Notes: generated by a model from the sequence alone, not told the origin. A stretch of 64,000 nucleotides of DNA from Desulfovibrionaceae bacterium (GCA_028689675.1 JAQVCS010000006.1:90405-154404); one strand, 5' to 3'. Shown: positions 26,493 to 35,365, counted from the first letter of the stretch. Made by a program: numbers and translations.

Positions 26493-27617
26493 TTACTCCA
26501 TAGTGGCAAGATATTCATCTTCACGCTGCACGGCCTTGTCCAGCGCTTCTTGCATAGCGTCAAGCATTTTGCCTCTGCCTGCCATATCTTCAAAAAAATT
26601 GGTAGGCAAACGCTGTGTCATCTGCAATAAATCTTGCAAAAAAAGCACCTCATGCTCAATATCTGGGGCATGCGCCTTGGCAGCAATTTCTTCTATTTGA
26701 AAAGCCCCCAAAAAGCGTTCTTTGCGGCATTGCACTAAATCATTCAGCAAATCCATGGGCTTCAAGGTATTTTCTTGCACATGGTGCACATTTTCCCAGC
26801 GGGCAAGCATGTCTTCACAATGCACAAAAGTGCTTTGCAGCAGGCGCACCTGCCCTAAAGTGCCGTGCAAAAGCTCAAGGTGCTTTGTTTCCATAGAGGG
26901 CAAATCGGAAGCAAGGTCGGCAGAAAGGGTGGCAAATAAAAAGTCCATAGCCCGCTCAAACGAAGACGAGCCAAATTCCTTTTGCACATAGGCAAAAACG
27001 GCATTCACGTCGTTAAATTCTGCAACGCTGCTGCGGTATAAGCCTGTGAGCGTGTCTGTATTGGCAAGGTCGGCATAACCAGACGCTTCAAGAGCGGCAT
27101 TTACCCCCGCGCGTATGGCTGTGCCCTCACCCGCTTCCAGCTCGGTAAGGGCAGAGCGCAGCTCTCCAGCCAAGCCTGCGGGTGCGGCAGGGTCTTTTTC
27201 CGCATCGGCAAGGGCATCGAGCAGCGCTGCCCAAGCTTCTGAAGGGTCGGGAAAATGCTCGCGCACAGCAGCAAGGGCAGTGCCCTGCTGGCGGCTACGA
27301 GAGCGCAACGAGGCTTTGAAATCATTCATTGCCTCTTCTTTGCCGGCCTGATGCAGTAATTCCTGATACAGCTGAACACGCAGAAGCTGGCTTTGGTCAC
27401 GGGCAGTGCGTTCTTTTCGTTCGGCAAGTTCTTTATTTTTGCTGTTGTCCACGCCAAAGGTCATTTCTTCAGCCGCATCAGCCAATAAAGACATGGGGTC
27501 TTCCACCACAGTGGCAGCCCTGCCAAGCAAAATGCCGCTTTCTGCACTGCTTGCTACTTGCGCCCCTGCCTGATTGGTAGAAGCCATGGATGCCTGCACA
27601 GAAAAATCAATACTCAT
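26493..27617 (-). CDS. sctW: T3SS gatekeeper SctW (YopN-TyeA fusion, InvE/MxiC type)
   Basis: A 374-residue protein. Residues about 50-230 match the HrpJ/YopN region and about 285-370 the TyeA region (EIAAKAHAPDIEHEVLFLQDLL and RLPTNFFEDM), so the two Yersinia proteins are fused in one chain, as in MxiC, InvE and CopN. SctW blocks effector export until host contact or translocator assembly. ATG 27617 has GGGGGA upstream and is the first gene of the minus T3SS arm; a good sigma-54 element lies 58 bases further up. Confidence 0.88.
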   Translation of the reverse strand: MSIDFSVQASMASTNQAGAQVASSAESGILLGRAATVVEDPMSLLADAAEEMTFGVDNSKNKELAERKERTARDQSQLLRVQLYQELLHQAGKEEAMNDFKASLRSRSRQQGTALAAVREHFPDPSEAWAALLDALADAEKDPAAPAGLAGELRSALTELEAGEGTAIRAGVNAALEASGYADLANTDTLTGLYRSSVAEFNDVNAVFAYVQKEFGSSSFERAMDFLFATLSADLASDLPSMETKHLELLHGTLGQVRLLQSTFVHCEDMLARWENVHHVQENTLKPMDLLNDLVQCRKERFLGAFQIEEIAAKAHAPDIEHEVLFLQDLLQMTQRLPTNFFEDMAGRGKMLDAMQEALDKAVQREDEYLATME

Positions 27618-27674
27618 ACATCCCCCATATGCAATGCTATATCCTGCGAAAATATTTACTCTTCCTCAATAAAA

Positions 27675-27690
27675 AGCAATAATCATGCCG
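27675..27690 (-). promoter_or_regulatory. Sigma-54 promoter of the sctW-sctU arm
   Basis: On the minus strand CGGCATGATTATTGCT has GG and GC 12 bases apart with GGCA and TTGCT, a near-consensus sigma-54 element. The predicted start near 27664 leaves a leader of about 47 nt before sctW. Confidence 0.62.
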
Positions 27691-27911
27691 CCAATATATT
27701 GCATAAAAAATCTATCTAATTTATGCTCGTTTGTATAGGTAAACTGTAGAATATTCTTATTTTTTTACATGTTACCAGAACAGTACCAAAAAGCATTACT
27801 TCTTTTGTACAGGCAAACATTGTTGACACCATGCCAACAAAAGGCAGTGCTACAGGTGCCAGCCCGCACCGTAAACGCTGTATTTTTCGACCTCATACCA
27901 CATGGCTGTGC

Positions 27912-27927
27912 AGGCATGGCTTTTGCA
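27912..27927 (+). promoter_or_regulatory. Sigma-54 promoter of the translocator arm
   Basis: AGGCATGGCTTTTGCA has GG and GC 12 bases apart, GGCA at -24 and TTGCA at -12. Transcription would start near 27939, just before the AAGGA site of the first gene at 27960. With 27675-27690 it forms a divergent sigma-54 pair in the 342-base spacer 27618-27959, which otherwise holds no gene. Confidence 0.62.
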
Positions 27928-27959
27928 TGGCTGACAGTATCAACCCAAGGAGTATGTAG

Positions 27960-28244
27960 ATGTTTTCTCCAGAAGCACAAAATCAACAAATTGACAGCCT
28001 GCGTGAAGAGCTTGACCGCCTTAATGCGCACTTTAACGCAACCCTAAAAGATGCGGGAATTCTGCTTGATGACCTGAAAAATATTGATATCAGCACCCTG
28101 CCCGCAACAGTGCAGGCAGCACTGAGCACAGCGCAGGCAGAGGCAAAGCGCGCTGGTGCAGCCCGTGCCGCACAAAACAATACCGCACAGGCCAGCACTG
28201 CACGCCCCCATGGCACTGCAAGGCGCGGCATTGTACGCATGTAA
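27960..28244 (+). CDS. LcrG-like small T3SS protein
   Basis: A 94-residue protein with AAGGA before ATG 27960. A coiled-coil-like N-terminal half (QQIDSLREELDRLNAHFNATL), an Ala-rich middle and a basic tail ending RRGIVRM. Size, position at the head of the tip/translocator operon and the basic RG-containing end recall LcrG/PcrG, which bind the tip protein and help hold secretion closed; it could equally be a CesA-like chaperone for the EspA-type protein encoded next. Direct sequence similarity is weak. Confidence 0.45.
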   Translation: MFSPEAQNQQIDSLREELDRLNAHFNATLKDAGILLDDLKNIDISTLPATVQAALSTAQAEAKRAGAARAAQNNTAQASTARPHGTARRGIVRM

Positions 28245-28321
28245 CACTGCCCCGCTACACTAATTTTATTTTTATAGGCACTTATTTTCTCTGCTATATC
28301 ATTATACAAAAGGAGTATGCT

Positions 28322-28831
28322 ATGTCTCAAGTAACAAATTCTCAGAATATCAATTCTATTATGAACAATATTGACCTTGGCCCTACCCAAAGTGTCCAGC
28401 TTATGTTTGCCAAGCTTCAGCTTGCACAGTCTGAAATATGCAAAAATCAGGCTAACGAATATATGAACGAAATTACGCAAATTCAAGATAAGCAAAAAGA
28501 ATGCGCAGAAATGATTTCGCGCGCCCGCGAGCTGCAAAACAAGGCAAAAGCAGACGGTGGCACAACAGAAATGCCTGCTGATATGGTAAAATATTTCAAC
28601 GATAATGGGCTTGCTATTGAAAGTACGGGGGACGATAATCTTCACAATAAAGATGAGTGGGATTATAACCTTAAAAGCCTGACCAACTTTCAGGAACAAA
28701 TTGGCACAAAAACACAAACCCTTATGGTGTACTTGCAAGATTTTATTGGCCAATACAATTCCTACCTGCAAGGCGCCAATACGGCAATAAAAGATAGCAA
28801 CCAGACTTTGCAGTCTATTATTGCTCGCTAA
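28322..28831 (+). CDS. sctA: EspA/SctA-like T3SS tip or filament protein
   Basis: A 169-residue protein with AAAGGAG before ATG 28322. SVQLMFAKLQLAQSEICKNQA, a central MPADMVKYFNDNGLAIEST and a long C-terminal heptad-rich helix line up with the corresponding parts of EspA (ILMFAYMYQAQSDL, LPDEVISYIND, C-terminal coiled coil). EspA/SseB proteins form a sheath filament or cap on the needle. In Yersinia this position holds lcrV, which is about twice as long and unlike this protein. It lies before the translocator chaperone, as tip genes usually do. Confidence 0.68.
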   Translation: MSQVTNSQNINSIMNNIDLGPTQSVQLMFAKLQLAQSEICKNQANEYMNEITQIQDKQKECAEMISRARELQNKAKADGGTTEMPADMVKYFNDNGLAIESTGDDNLHNKDEWDYNLKSLTNFQEQIGTKTQTLMVYLQDFIGQYNSYLQGANTAIKDSNQTLQSIIAR

Positions 28832-28928
28832 GGTAAAGCGTATTTTCTTGAATGGGGGGTTCTTCCCCCATTCATTCCCCCAGAGGGGGCAAGGTTCTTT
28901 CCCGTGCAGTCTTTTTAAGGAGCAAACA

Positions 28929-29414
28929 ATGTCAGCAGAGATAACAAACAACGATAATACCCAGCAGCAAATCAACGCTCTTATGGATGGCTTTGCCCAA
29001 GGCTTGAGCCTGAGCGAAATTGCGGGTATCAACCCCGAGCTCATTGAGGGCATGTATGCCTTTGGGCACAATTTATACAGCAGCCATAATTATACTGATG
29101 CTGAAACAGTATTCCGCACTCTTTGCCTATACAAGCACAATGAATATCGCTTCTGGCTTGGCCTTGCTGCCACCCTGCAAGGCTCGGAACAATATGACAA
29201 AGCAGCCGAAGCCTACGGCATGGCAGGCTACCAAAGCCAGCTGAACAACCCCGAACCTTTTTGGTTTGCGGCACAGTGCTTTTTAAAAACGGGCAAAAAA
29301 GAAGAGGCCATTGGCTCACTGCAAGCCATGGCGCTGATGGGAGAAGGCAAGGCAGAATATAGCGAAGTGCACGAGAAGGCAAAGAATCTATTGGCATTAC
29401 TACAAGCTAACTAG
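28929..29414 (+). CDS. sycD: T3SS translocator chaperone SycD/LcrH
   Basis: A 161-residue class II chaperone; ATG 28929 follows TTAAGGAGC, whereas the longer frame lacks a site. It contains three tetratricopeptide repeats, e.g. LYSSHNYTDAETVFRTLCL and FWLGLAATLQGSEQYDKAAEAY, with the conserved FWFAAQCFLKTGK of SycD/LcrH/IpgC. The concave TPR face binds the translocators encoded directly downstream. The N-terminal helix (INALMDGFAQGLSLSEIAGI) is also typical of the family. Confidence 0.93.
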   Translation: MSAEITNNDNTQQQINALMDGFAQGLSLSEIAGINPELIEGMYAFGHNLYSSHNYTDAETVFRTLCLYKHNEYRFWLGLAATLQGSEQYDKAAEAYGMAGYQSQLNNPEPFWFAAQCFLKTGKKEEAIGSLQAMALMGEGKAEYSEVHEKAKNLLALLQAN

Positions 29415-29424
29415 GAGCGTTGTT

Positions 29425-30408
29425 ATGACAATAAACACCTCTGGCGTTGGCAATACCAGCTCTGAGCAAATAAATCAGCTTTTGCAATCTTCTCTAAACG
29501 AATTACAAAAAGCTGTAAAAGACTACATGGGGAACACGTCACTTCCCCCTACAGCCGATGGCAGCACACAGGCAGACAGCCTGCCCACGCTTATTTCGCC
29601 GCGCGGGGGTTTGTCGCTTGAAACCCTGCTTTCAGCCATAGGCGATGAAGTGCGCCGCCAAACCGTGCGCGACAGCGCCGAGGGCATAGAGCTGAAAGCT
29701 GAGCAGCAAAAAGAAGTAAATGACAAGCAGCTTAAAGAATTACAAGAGCAGCTTGACAAAATGAAAAGCCAAAAAATTTTGGATGTTTTCAAAAAAATAT
29801 TTCAGGGCATAGGCATTGCCCTTGCTGCTGTTGCCGTTGGCCTTGCCTGCGCCACAGGCAACCCCCTGCTTATTGCTGGCGCAGTTATTGGCATGGCGCT
29901 GGCCGTTGACAGCATTGTCAGCTTGGCAAGCGATGGCAAATACTCGCTGGCAACGGGCTATGGCACAGAGAATGAAGGGGTAAAAATTTTCTGTCAGGTC
30001 TTAATGGGCGCACTCATGGTGGCCAATATTGCCTGCAATATAAGCGGTGCAGTCAAGCTCAGTGCCGATGTGGCCAAGGGTGCTGTAGACCTTGCCACCA
30101 AGGCTATGACTATTGCCTCCAAGGCAGGCACTATTAGTAATGTTGTTAGTGGGGTCAATTCTGTTGGCACGGGTGCTGTCACCATTGGTTCTGCCGTTAT
30201 TCAGTATCAGGTAGAAAACAGCAAGGCCAATATCAAAGACCTTGAGGCTATTTTGCAGCGCCTGCGTGATGCAATGGATGTGGAAAAAAACCTTATGGAA
30301 GCAGAGATGGAGCGTGCCAATGCCCTGCTTACCGATGTCAAGGAACTTGTTGACGGCGCTATAGATACGCAAACTGCTATTGTAACTGCAAGCCCGCAAA
30401 TGGCATAG
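29425..30408 (+). CDS. sctE: T3SS major translocator SctE (YopB/IpaB-like)
   Basis: A 327-residue protein with AGGAGC before ATG 29425. It has an N-terminal polar region, a coiled coil (about residues 85-120), two hydrophobic hairpin segments (about 125-165 and 185-215) and a C-terminal coiled coil (about 255-320). This is the layout of YopB/IpaB/PopB, which insert in the host membrane and form the pore together with the smaller translocator. It is shorter than YopB (401 aa). It is encoded between the SycD chaperone and the second translocator. Confidence 0.88.
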   Translation: MTINTSGVGNTSSEQINQLLQSSLNELQKAVKDYMGNTSLPPTADGSTQADSLPTLISPRGGLSLETLLSAIGDEVRRQTVRDSAEGIELKAEQQKEVNDKQLKELQEQLDKMKSQKILDVFKKIFQGIGIALAAVAVGLACATGNPLLIAGAVIGMALAVDSIVSLASDGKYSLATGYGTENEGVKIFCQVLMGALMVANIACNISGAVKLSADVAKGAVDLATKAMTIASKAGTISNVVSGVNSVGTGAVTIGSAVIQYQVENSKANIKDLEAILQRLRDAMDVEKNLMEAEMERANALLTDVKELVDGAIDTQTAIVTASPQMA

Positions 30409-30416
30409 GATGTATT

Positions 30417-31160
30417 ATGATTAACCCTGTTAATTCCCCCACATTTTCTCCAATAATTAATCCGATAAATCCCTCTGACGTCAAAAAGGAAACTAGCCCA
30501 ACCTCTTTACCTAACCCTTCGCCCACCACACCCACAACACAGCCCAACTTGCCTCTTGGTGAACCAGCAGCCATGGTTGCTTTTCTAAAGGGCTATTCAG
30601 CCATGCCTTCGCTGGGCTCAACCATGCTTGCTCTTATTCAGGAATGCTCCAGCGAGCAGCGCCGTGCCGCGGCCGACCAGCGCGCCATTCAAACCGAGCT
30701 TACGGTGGATACAATTGAAGAACAAGCTGGCGAAATGCGCTCAAAAGCCATCACCGCCCTTGTTACAGGCGTTGTCAGCGGTGCGCTCAGCATTGCTGGG
30801 GGCATTGCCTCGGTGGGCATGGCTTCAGCAACATTAGGCAAAATAAAGACAGATCAACTGTTACCCCGAGCCGATAGAATGAGCGATGCCCAGATTATGG
30901 CAAAAAACTCACTCACACAGGGGGTGGGTAGCCTTTTTTCTAGCTCATCGCAGCTGGTGGGCACTATAGGGCAAGGCGTCACAGGCTTTATGGAGGCCGA
31001 TATTAAACAAATGGATGCGCAAATAGAGCGTATACGCGCAACCACCGACACCTTAAAAATGCTTGAAGACGGCTTAAAAGAACTTATTCAAAAAACGCAA
31101 TCAAGCATGGATGCTATTCAAGCAAATATGAACCAGACGCGCACAAAAATTCTTGGCTAA
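30417..31160 (+). CDS. sctB: T3SS minor translocator SctB (YopD-like)
   Basis: A 247-residue protein. The N-terminal 45 residues are Pro/Thr/Asn-rich and disordered, followed by a helical region, one hydrophobic segment at about 120-150 (TALVTGVVSGALSIAGGIAS) and a C-terminal amphipathic coiled coil. YopD/PopD proteins have this pattern and form the host-membrane pore with SctE. It starts eight bases after sctE ends. An inverted repeat, CCCCTTGCTT (31174-31183) with AAGCAAGGGG (31216-31225), follows and may end or attenuate this part of the operon. Confidence 0.85.
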   Translation: MINPVNSPTFSPIINPINPSDVKKETSPTSLPNPSPTTPTTQPNLPLGEPAAMVAFLKGYSAMPSLGSTMLALIQECSSEQRRAAADQRAIQTELTVDTIEEQAGEMRSKAITALVTGVVSGALSIAGGIASVGMASATLGKIKTDQLLPRADRMSDAQIMAKNSLTQGVGSLFSSSSQLVGTIGQGVTGFMEADIKQMDAQIERIRATTDTLKMLEDGLKELIQKTQSSMDAIQANMNQTRTKILG

Positions 31161-31387
31161 TACGCTGTGCACTCCCCTTGCTTACTTTGGGCTGTTTTTC
31201 ACCTTATTCCCAATAAAGCAAGGGGTTATTGTATTGTGTCCCCTTTTAACTTGCGCGCATATTTGACAAGCCCAAAGGAAAACGCTAGCGTAAAAAGCGT
31301 TCATTCTACTTTTGCAGTACACAACAGGCACAAGACACAGCAAAACCTGTTACCCCCAATACTATAAGGCACATAAAGGGAAACGCT

Positions 31388-31822
31388 ATGGCAGATATTT
31401 CCGATGCTGTAGGCATACTTGCTGCTCGGGCTGGCTGGTCAATACCAAGCCCTGAAAAGGGAACGTACTGCTTTCAGCTTGATGATAACCTTGATATGCT
31501 TCTTTCTGCCCCAGACGGCAAAACATTATTTTTCCGTGCCCGCATTGCCGCCCTGCCCACCAACCCTGCCGATGCTTCCGACATGCTCGCCCGCTGTGCC
31601 CATGATGCCGTGGGTGCTGTGCGGGAACGCAGTAGCATCTGCTCTTTGGAAGCGGGCAGCCTTATGCTGCACACCAGCCTTCCCCTGCGGGATGCCGTGC
31701 TGGACACACAGCGCTTAGCAACAACAGCACAAAAATTTTTGAATGACGTGGCATGGTGGCAGGCACGTTTGCAGCCCGCGGTACAAGCGCCTTCGTTCTT
31801 TACTGGGGGCTTCTCTTTGTGA
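31388..31822 (+). CDS. CesT-family T3SS chaperone preceding sctC
   Basis: A 144-residue protein with AAAGGGAA before ATG 31388. It shows the class I chaperone pattern: YCFQLDDNLDMLLSAPDGKTLFFRARIAAL beta strands (described by their start), a central helix, GSLMLHTSLPL, and a C-terminal helix (LATTAQKFLNDVAWWQARL). Its stop overlaps the GTG start of sctC, so it is translationally coupled to the secretin gene. Which substrate it binds is unclear: no effector-like gene is adjacent, so it may be a multi-cargo chaperone or serve SctB/SctE or a distant effector. Upstream, TTGACA at 31263-31268 could be part of a sigma-70 promoter. Confidence 0.65.
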   Translation: MADISDAVGILAARAGWSIPSPEKGTYCFQLDDNLDMLLSAPDGKTLFFRARIAALPTNPADASDMLARCAHDAVGAVRERSSICSLEAGSLMLHTSLPLRDAVLDTQRLATTAQKFLNDVAWWQARLQPAVQAPSFFTGGFSL

Positions 31823-33669
31823 GCAAAGTTGTGCCCCTTTATTATAAGCAGCTCTGCTTTTGCTTGTTTGTATTGCTGTGCCTTGGCACGGCCGCCTTTG
31901 CCCGTGCGCCTTTTTCTGTGCCCTTTTCCTATTATGCAGACCAGCAGGAACTGACCACAGCGCTTACTGCCTTTGCCCGTGCTGAGGGCTTAAATGCCTC
32001 CTTTTCCCCACAGGTAAAGGGCTCGCTAAGCGGGCGCTTTGACGCGCTGCCCCCACAAAAATTTTTGGATGGCATGCGTGCCGCCTTTGGTGTAGCTTGG
32101 TATACCATAGGCTCTACCATTCATTTTTACCACGAAAAAGAAAACACCCGCGCCTTTATTACCCCCACCACCATCAGCGCGCACAAGCTGAAAGAGTTAT
32201 TACAGCAATCGGCCGTATATTCCCCGCAATTGCCCCCCGTGCTTGGCTCTGGCGGCAAAATTTTGACGCTGACAGGCCCGCCAGACTATTTGGCGCAAGT
32301 GAGTGGGGCTGCGGCTGCCCTAGAATCTGCCCAAAATGGGCAAATGGTCATGAAGGTTTTTCCGCTGAAATATGCTTGGGCAGAAGATATTACGGTCAAT
32401 AGCATGGATAAAAGTATGACCGTGCCTGGTGTTGCCAGCATTTTGCGGGCAATGCTTACTGGGGGCACTGGTTCAGCAAGCCGTGTGACACAGCAGCCCG
32501 CCACAGTGCAAAACCTTGCGGGCACGGGGCTTGCCGCTGTGGGCAAAGAGCCTGCTGCCCAGCCCAGCCCTGCCGCCCCTGCTGCCCAGCAATCTGCCAC
32601 TGGTGTCAATATTATGGCAGACCCGCGTGTCAATTCTGTTATTGTGAACGACGCTGCCTACCGCATGCCCTACTATGAAGACGTTATCCGCGACCTTGAC
32701 CACCCCGTTGAGCTGGTGGAAATTCATGCCGCCATTGTGGATATTGATACCGATTTCAAGCGCGAGCTGGGCGTGAACCTGCAAGCCTCCAGCACTGGCG
32801 GCGGTGCGGACGGCGGCTGGAGCGGCGCTGGCTCTTTGGGCACAGCAACTGCCCTGCCCGCCCCCAGCACAAGTGCAGAAGGGCTTTCGCTTTCCACCAT
32901 CTATACCAATGGGGCAGATTATTTTCTTGCCCGCGTGCGTGCGCTTGAAAGCGATGGCGATGCCCGCATGCTGGGGCGGCCTTCTGTGCTCACTGTTGAT
33001 AATGTGCAGGCCACGCTTGAAAATACCAGCACCTATTACATTAAACTTGAGGGCTATCAGGCCGTTGACCTTTTTAAAATTGAAGCAGGCACAGTGCTGC
33101 GCGTTACCCCGCACATTATACGCAACCAAGGCAAGACAACAATTAAGCTGGCTGTTGCTGTGCAAGATGACCAGAATGAAAACAGCTCTGTTGCCGCAGG
33201 GGAAATTCCCCCTATCAAACAAACAAAAATTAATACGCAGGCCATTATTGGTGCAGGGCAAAGCCTGCTGATTGGCGGCTATTATTATGAAAAACAGGGC
33301 GAAGACGAAAGCGGCATTCCCATTTTAATGCACATCCCCGTACTGGGGCATTTGTTTAAAACAACCACCAAGCAATCTCGCCGCATGGAACGTCTTATTC
33401 TTATTACCCCGCGCGTTATTCGGCTAGACGAATACAACACCCCGCCAGCCCGTGTGAATGACCCTTCTTTTCACCGTTCGGCCACGGCTGACAACTATCA
33501 AGAACAAATACCCGTGCCTAAAAATGGCGGCTGTGCCCGTGCGCGCACTGTGCAGCCCACAGCCCCCAGCACGCCAGCCTCATCGGCACTTATTACCAGC
33601 CCGGCTGCCCACACCAGCAATACCAGTGCACTCAGTGCGCCCTCTGGGGGTAGACGTGTCCTCCCCTAA
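31819..33669 (+). CDS. sctC: T3SS outer-membrane secretin SctC (YscC)
   Basis: A 616-residue secretin (YscC 607). GTG 31819 is chosen because it overlaps the upstream stop (GTGA) and puts a Sec signal (KQLCFCLFVLLCLGTAAFA) at the N-terminus; ATG 31753 would add an unnatural extension. N0/N1/N3 periplasmic domains occupy about 30-310 (VFPLKYAWAEDITV in N1), and the secretin core follows, ending in HIPVLGHLFKTTTK and RLILITPRVI. It forms the outer-membrane ring through which the needle passes. The C-terminal 60 residues are Pro/Ala/Ser-rich and may bind a pilotin. Confidence 0.93.
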   Translation: MSKVVPLYYKQLCFCLFVLLCLGTAAFARAPFSVPFSYYADQQELTTALTAFARAEGLNASFSPQVKGSLSGRFDALPPQKFLDGMRAAFGVAWYTIGSTIHFYHEKENTRAFITPTTISAHKLKELLQQSAVYSPQLPPVLGSGGKILTLTGPPDYLAQVSGAAAALESAQNGQMVMKVFPLKYAWAEDITVNSMDKSMTVPGVASILRAMLTGGTGSASRVTQQPATVQNLAGTGLAAVGKEPAAQPSPAAPAAQQSATGVNIMADPRVNSVIVNDAAYRMPYYEDVIRDLDHPVELVEIHAAIVDIDTDFKRELGVNLQASSTGGGADGGWSGAGSLGTATALPAPSTSAEGLSLSTIYTNGADYFLARVRALESDGDARMLGRPSVLTVDNVQATLENTSTYYIKLEGYQAVDLFKIEAGTVLRVTPHIIRNQGKTTIKLAVAVQDDQNENSSVAAGEIPPIKQTKINTQAIIGAGQSLLIGGYYYEKQGEDESGIPILMHIPVLGHLFKTTTKQSRRMERLILITPRVIRLDEYNTPPARVNDPSFHRSATADNYQEQIPVPKNGGCARARTVQPTAPSTPASSALITSPAAHTSNTSALSAPSGGRRVLP

Positions 33670-35365
33670 CGATTGCCTGTGGCTGCATATTTTTTCTGGG
33701 CATCATATTGGTGCAGAGCTGCCCCTTGCCGAGGGGCAATATGTTTTTGGCACAGACGACTCATGTGACCTTATTTTTTCAGACTCTTCTTTAGCAGGCC
33801 GCCATGCCGCGCTCATCATACAACAAGAGGAAGCAGGCACACTGTGCAGCATACAGCCCCTTGATGGCACGCTGAGCCTTGACGGGCAGGTGCACACAGA
33901 GCTCTTTACACTACCACAGGGCACATTATGCTTTGTCGGGCTTATTGCTTGGGCATGGATGCCCAGCACCAGCCCAAGCGAAGCACGAGAAGCCATGTGG
34001 GAAGAGCTCAACACGGCATTGCAAGAAAAAAGCCCAAAAAAACATGACACAACAGATGCTCAGCAACACGCTGGCAAAGAACAGCAAGAACAAAACGGCG
34101 AGGAAGAAAATACAGCCCAGCCGCAAACAGACCTTGCAGCCCCAGCAGATACAGCGACAACTCTGTTGGAGTTGCACAGCCCCAGCCCCACGGGGGCGGG
34201 CACGGCACGCTCGTCTTCGCGCAACTGGGTACTTTTTTTCTTTGTCCTTATTCTTGTTGCCGCTTTTTCCTTTCGCTATGAATACCGAGCCCAGCCCAGC
34301 CAGCTTGCCGTGCTCACCCAAGCCTTGGAGCAGCAAAAAATCACGGGGCTGCGTGTGCAGCAAACAGAAGCACAAGAAATACAAATAAGCGGTACTGTTC
34401 CCGATGATGCCACCCGCGCGGCTTTGCTGCGTTTTGTACGCTCGCTTTCCTTTCCCGTCCTGCTGGATATTACTGTTGCCAATGACAGCCAAGAGGCTAT
34501 TTTGGCCGCCTTTACCTCTCGCGGTTTTTACCCCGCCCTCAGTACACAGCCGCCCAAAAAACTTTCCACTGCCGAAGCCCAGCATATGCCTGTGCTGGGC
34601 AGCAACACCCCATGGGCGGCAAAGCCCTTAGACGGAGTGGAAATGCTTGTGCCCCCGCCCAGCAAGGCCGCACCCAGCCCACAAACAGAGCAGGAAGGCA
34701 TCAGCATTAAAGGCAAGCCACAGGATGCCGAGCAGGCAGTACCGCCCCAAAAGGTGTATTATCTTTCTTGCTATGTAAAAAATCCTGCCACAGAAGCTTG
34801 GCTTTTTGAGCAAATTCAGGCAGATATTGCCAGCATTAGCACAGCTTCCCGCCAAGGGCGCGCGCCTTTTGTAGCGCGCATTGTGCATCAAGAGGATGTG
34901 CAGGCCGTGCTTGAGCCTGCCCTGCGGGCTGCCCAGCTAAACTCGGCCACTGTCAACTATCTTGCTGGCTCGCTGGACATTATTGGCACTTTTGACAGCC
35001 GCCAGCGCGAGGCTATTGGCGCAATTCTTGCTTCAGCAGAAAAAGAGCTGGAAATGCCCCTGCATACGCGCCATATTGGCTCGGCGGCAACGGCTCCTGC
35101 CAGCACCCTTGTGCCCGCAAGGGGCAAAGAAGCAAACCCTGCTCTTGCAGCGGCTGGCGCTACAGCAGAAGCCACGGGGGAATTTCGCGTTACTGGGGTG
35201 ACTATGACGCCCATCCCCTTCATTCAGCTTTCTACTGGGCAGCGCATTTTTGAAGGGGGCTCACTGCCCAATGGCTCTGTGTTAGAAAAAATTGGCATTG
35301 ATATTCTCAAACTGCGCCGCAACGGTGCATTGTCAGACTACCCATTGCGAGGTTTTCATGAATGA
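33656..35365 (+). CDS. sctD: T3SS inner-membrane ring protein SctD (YscD family)
   Basis: A 569-residue protein, longer than YscD (419). GTG 33656, with GGGGG upstream, overlaps the end of sctC; the frame is open earlier but there has no site. Residues 1-95 form a cytoplasmic FHA domain (LHIFSGHHIGAELPL, LAGRHAALI), then an acidic Gln/Glu-rich linker, one membrane helix near 190-205 (WVLFFFVLILVAAFSF), and periplasmic BON-type repeats. The extra length lies in the linkers around the periplasmic domains. SctD and SctJ build the inner-membrane rings under SctC. Confidence 0.88.
   Translation: MSSPNDCLWLHIFSGHHIGAELPLAEGQYVFGTDDSCDLIFSDSSLAGRHAALIIQQEEAGTLCSIQPLDGTLSLDGQVHTELFTLPQGTLCFVGLIAWAWMPSTSPSEAREAMWEELNTALQEKSPKKHDTTDAQQHAGKEQQEQNGEEENTAQPQTDLAAPADTATTLLELHSPSPTGAGTARSSSRNWVLFFFVLILVAAFSFRYEYRAQPSQLAVLTQALEQQKITGLRVQQTEAQEIQISGTVPDDATRAALLRFVRSLSFPVLLDITVANDSQEAILAAFTSRGFYPALSTQPPKKLSTAEAQHMPVLGSNTPWAAKPLDGVEMLVPPPSKAAPSPQTEQEGISIKGKPQDAEQAVPPQKVYYLSCYVKNPATEAWLFEQIQADIASISTASRQGRAPFVARIVHQEDVQAVLEPALRAAQLNSATVNYLAGSLDIIGTFDSRQREAIGAILASAEKELEMPLHTRHIGSAATAPASTLVPARGKEANPALAAAGATAEATGEFRVTGVTMTPIPFIQLSTGQRIFEGGSLPNGSVLEKIGIDILKLRRNGALSDYPLRGFHE

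Noticed and set aside
27630..27645. Second sigma-54-like element on the minus strand before sctW
   Set aside because: Spacing fits, but transcription would start only about two bases before the sctW ATG and exclude its ribosome binding site; 27675-27690 is better.
31263..31291. Sigma-70 promoter for the sctC arm
   Set aside because: TTGACA is perfect but the -10 (TAGCGT, 17 bases later) is poor; kept only as a remark because read-through from the translocator genes is possible.
31167..31367. 66-codon frame between sctB and the CesT chaperone gene
   Set aside because: No ribosome binding site, no gene-like composition and it overlaps an inverted repeat.
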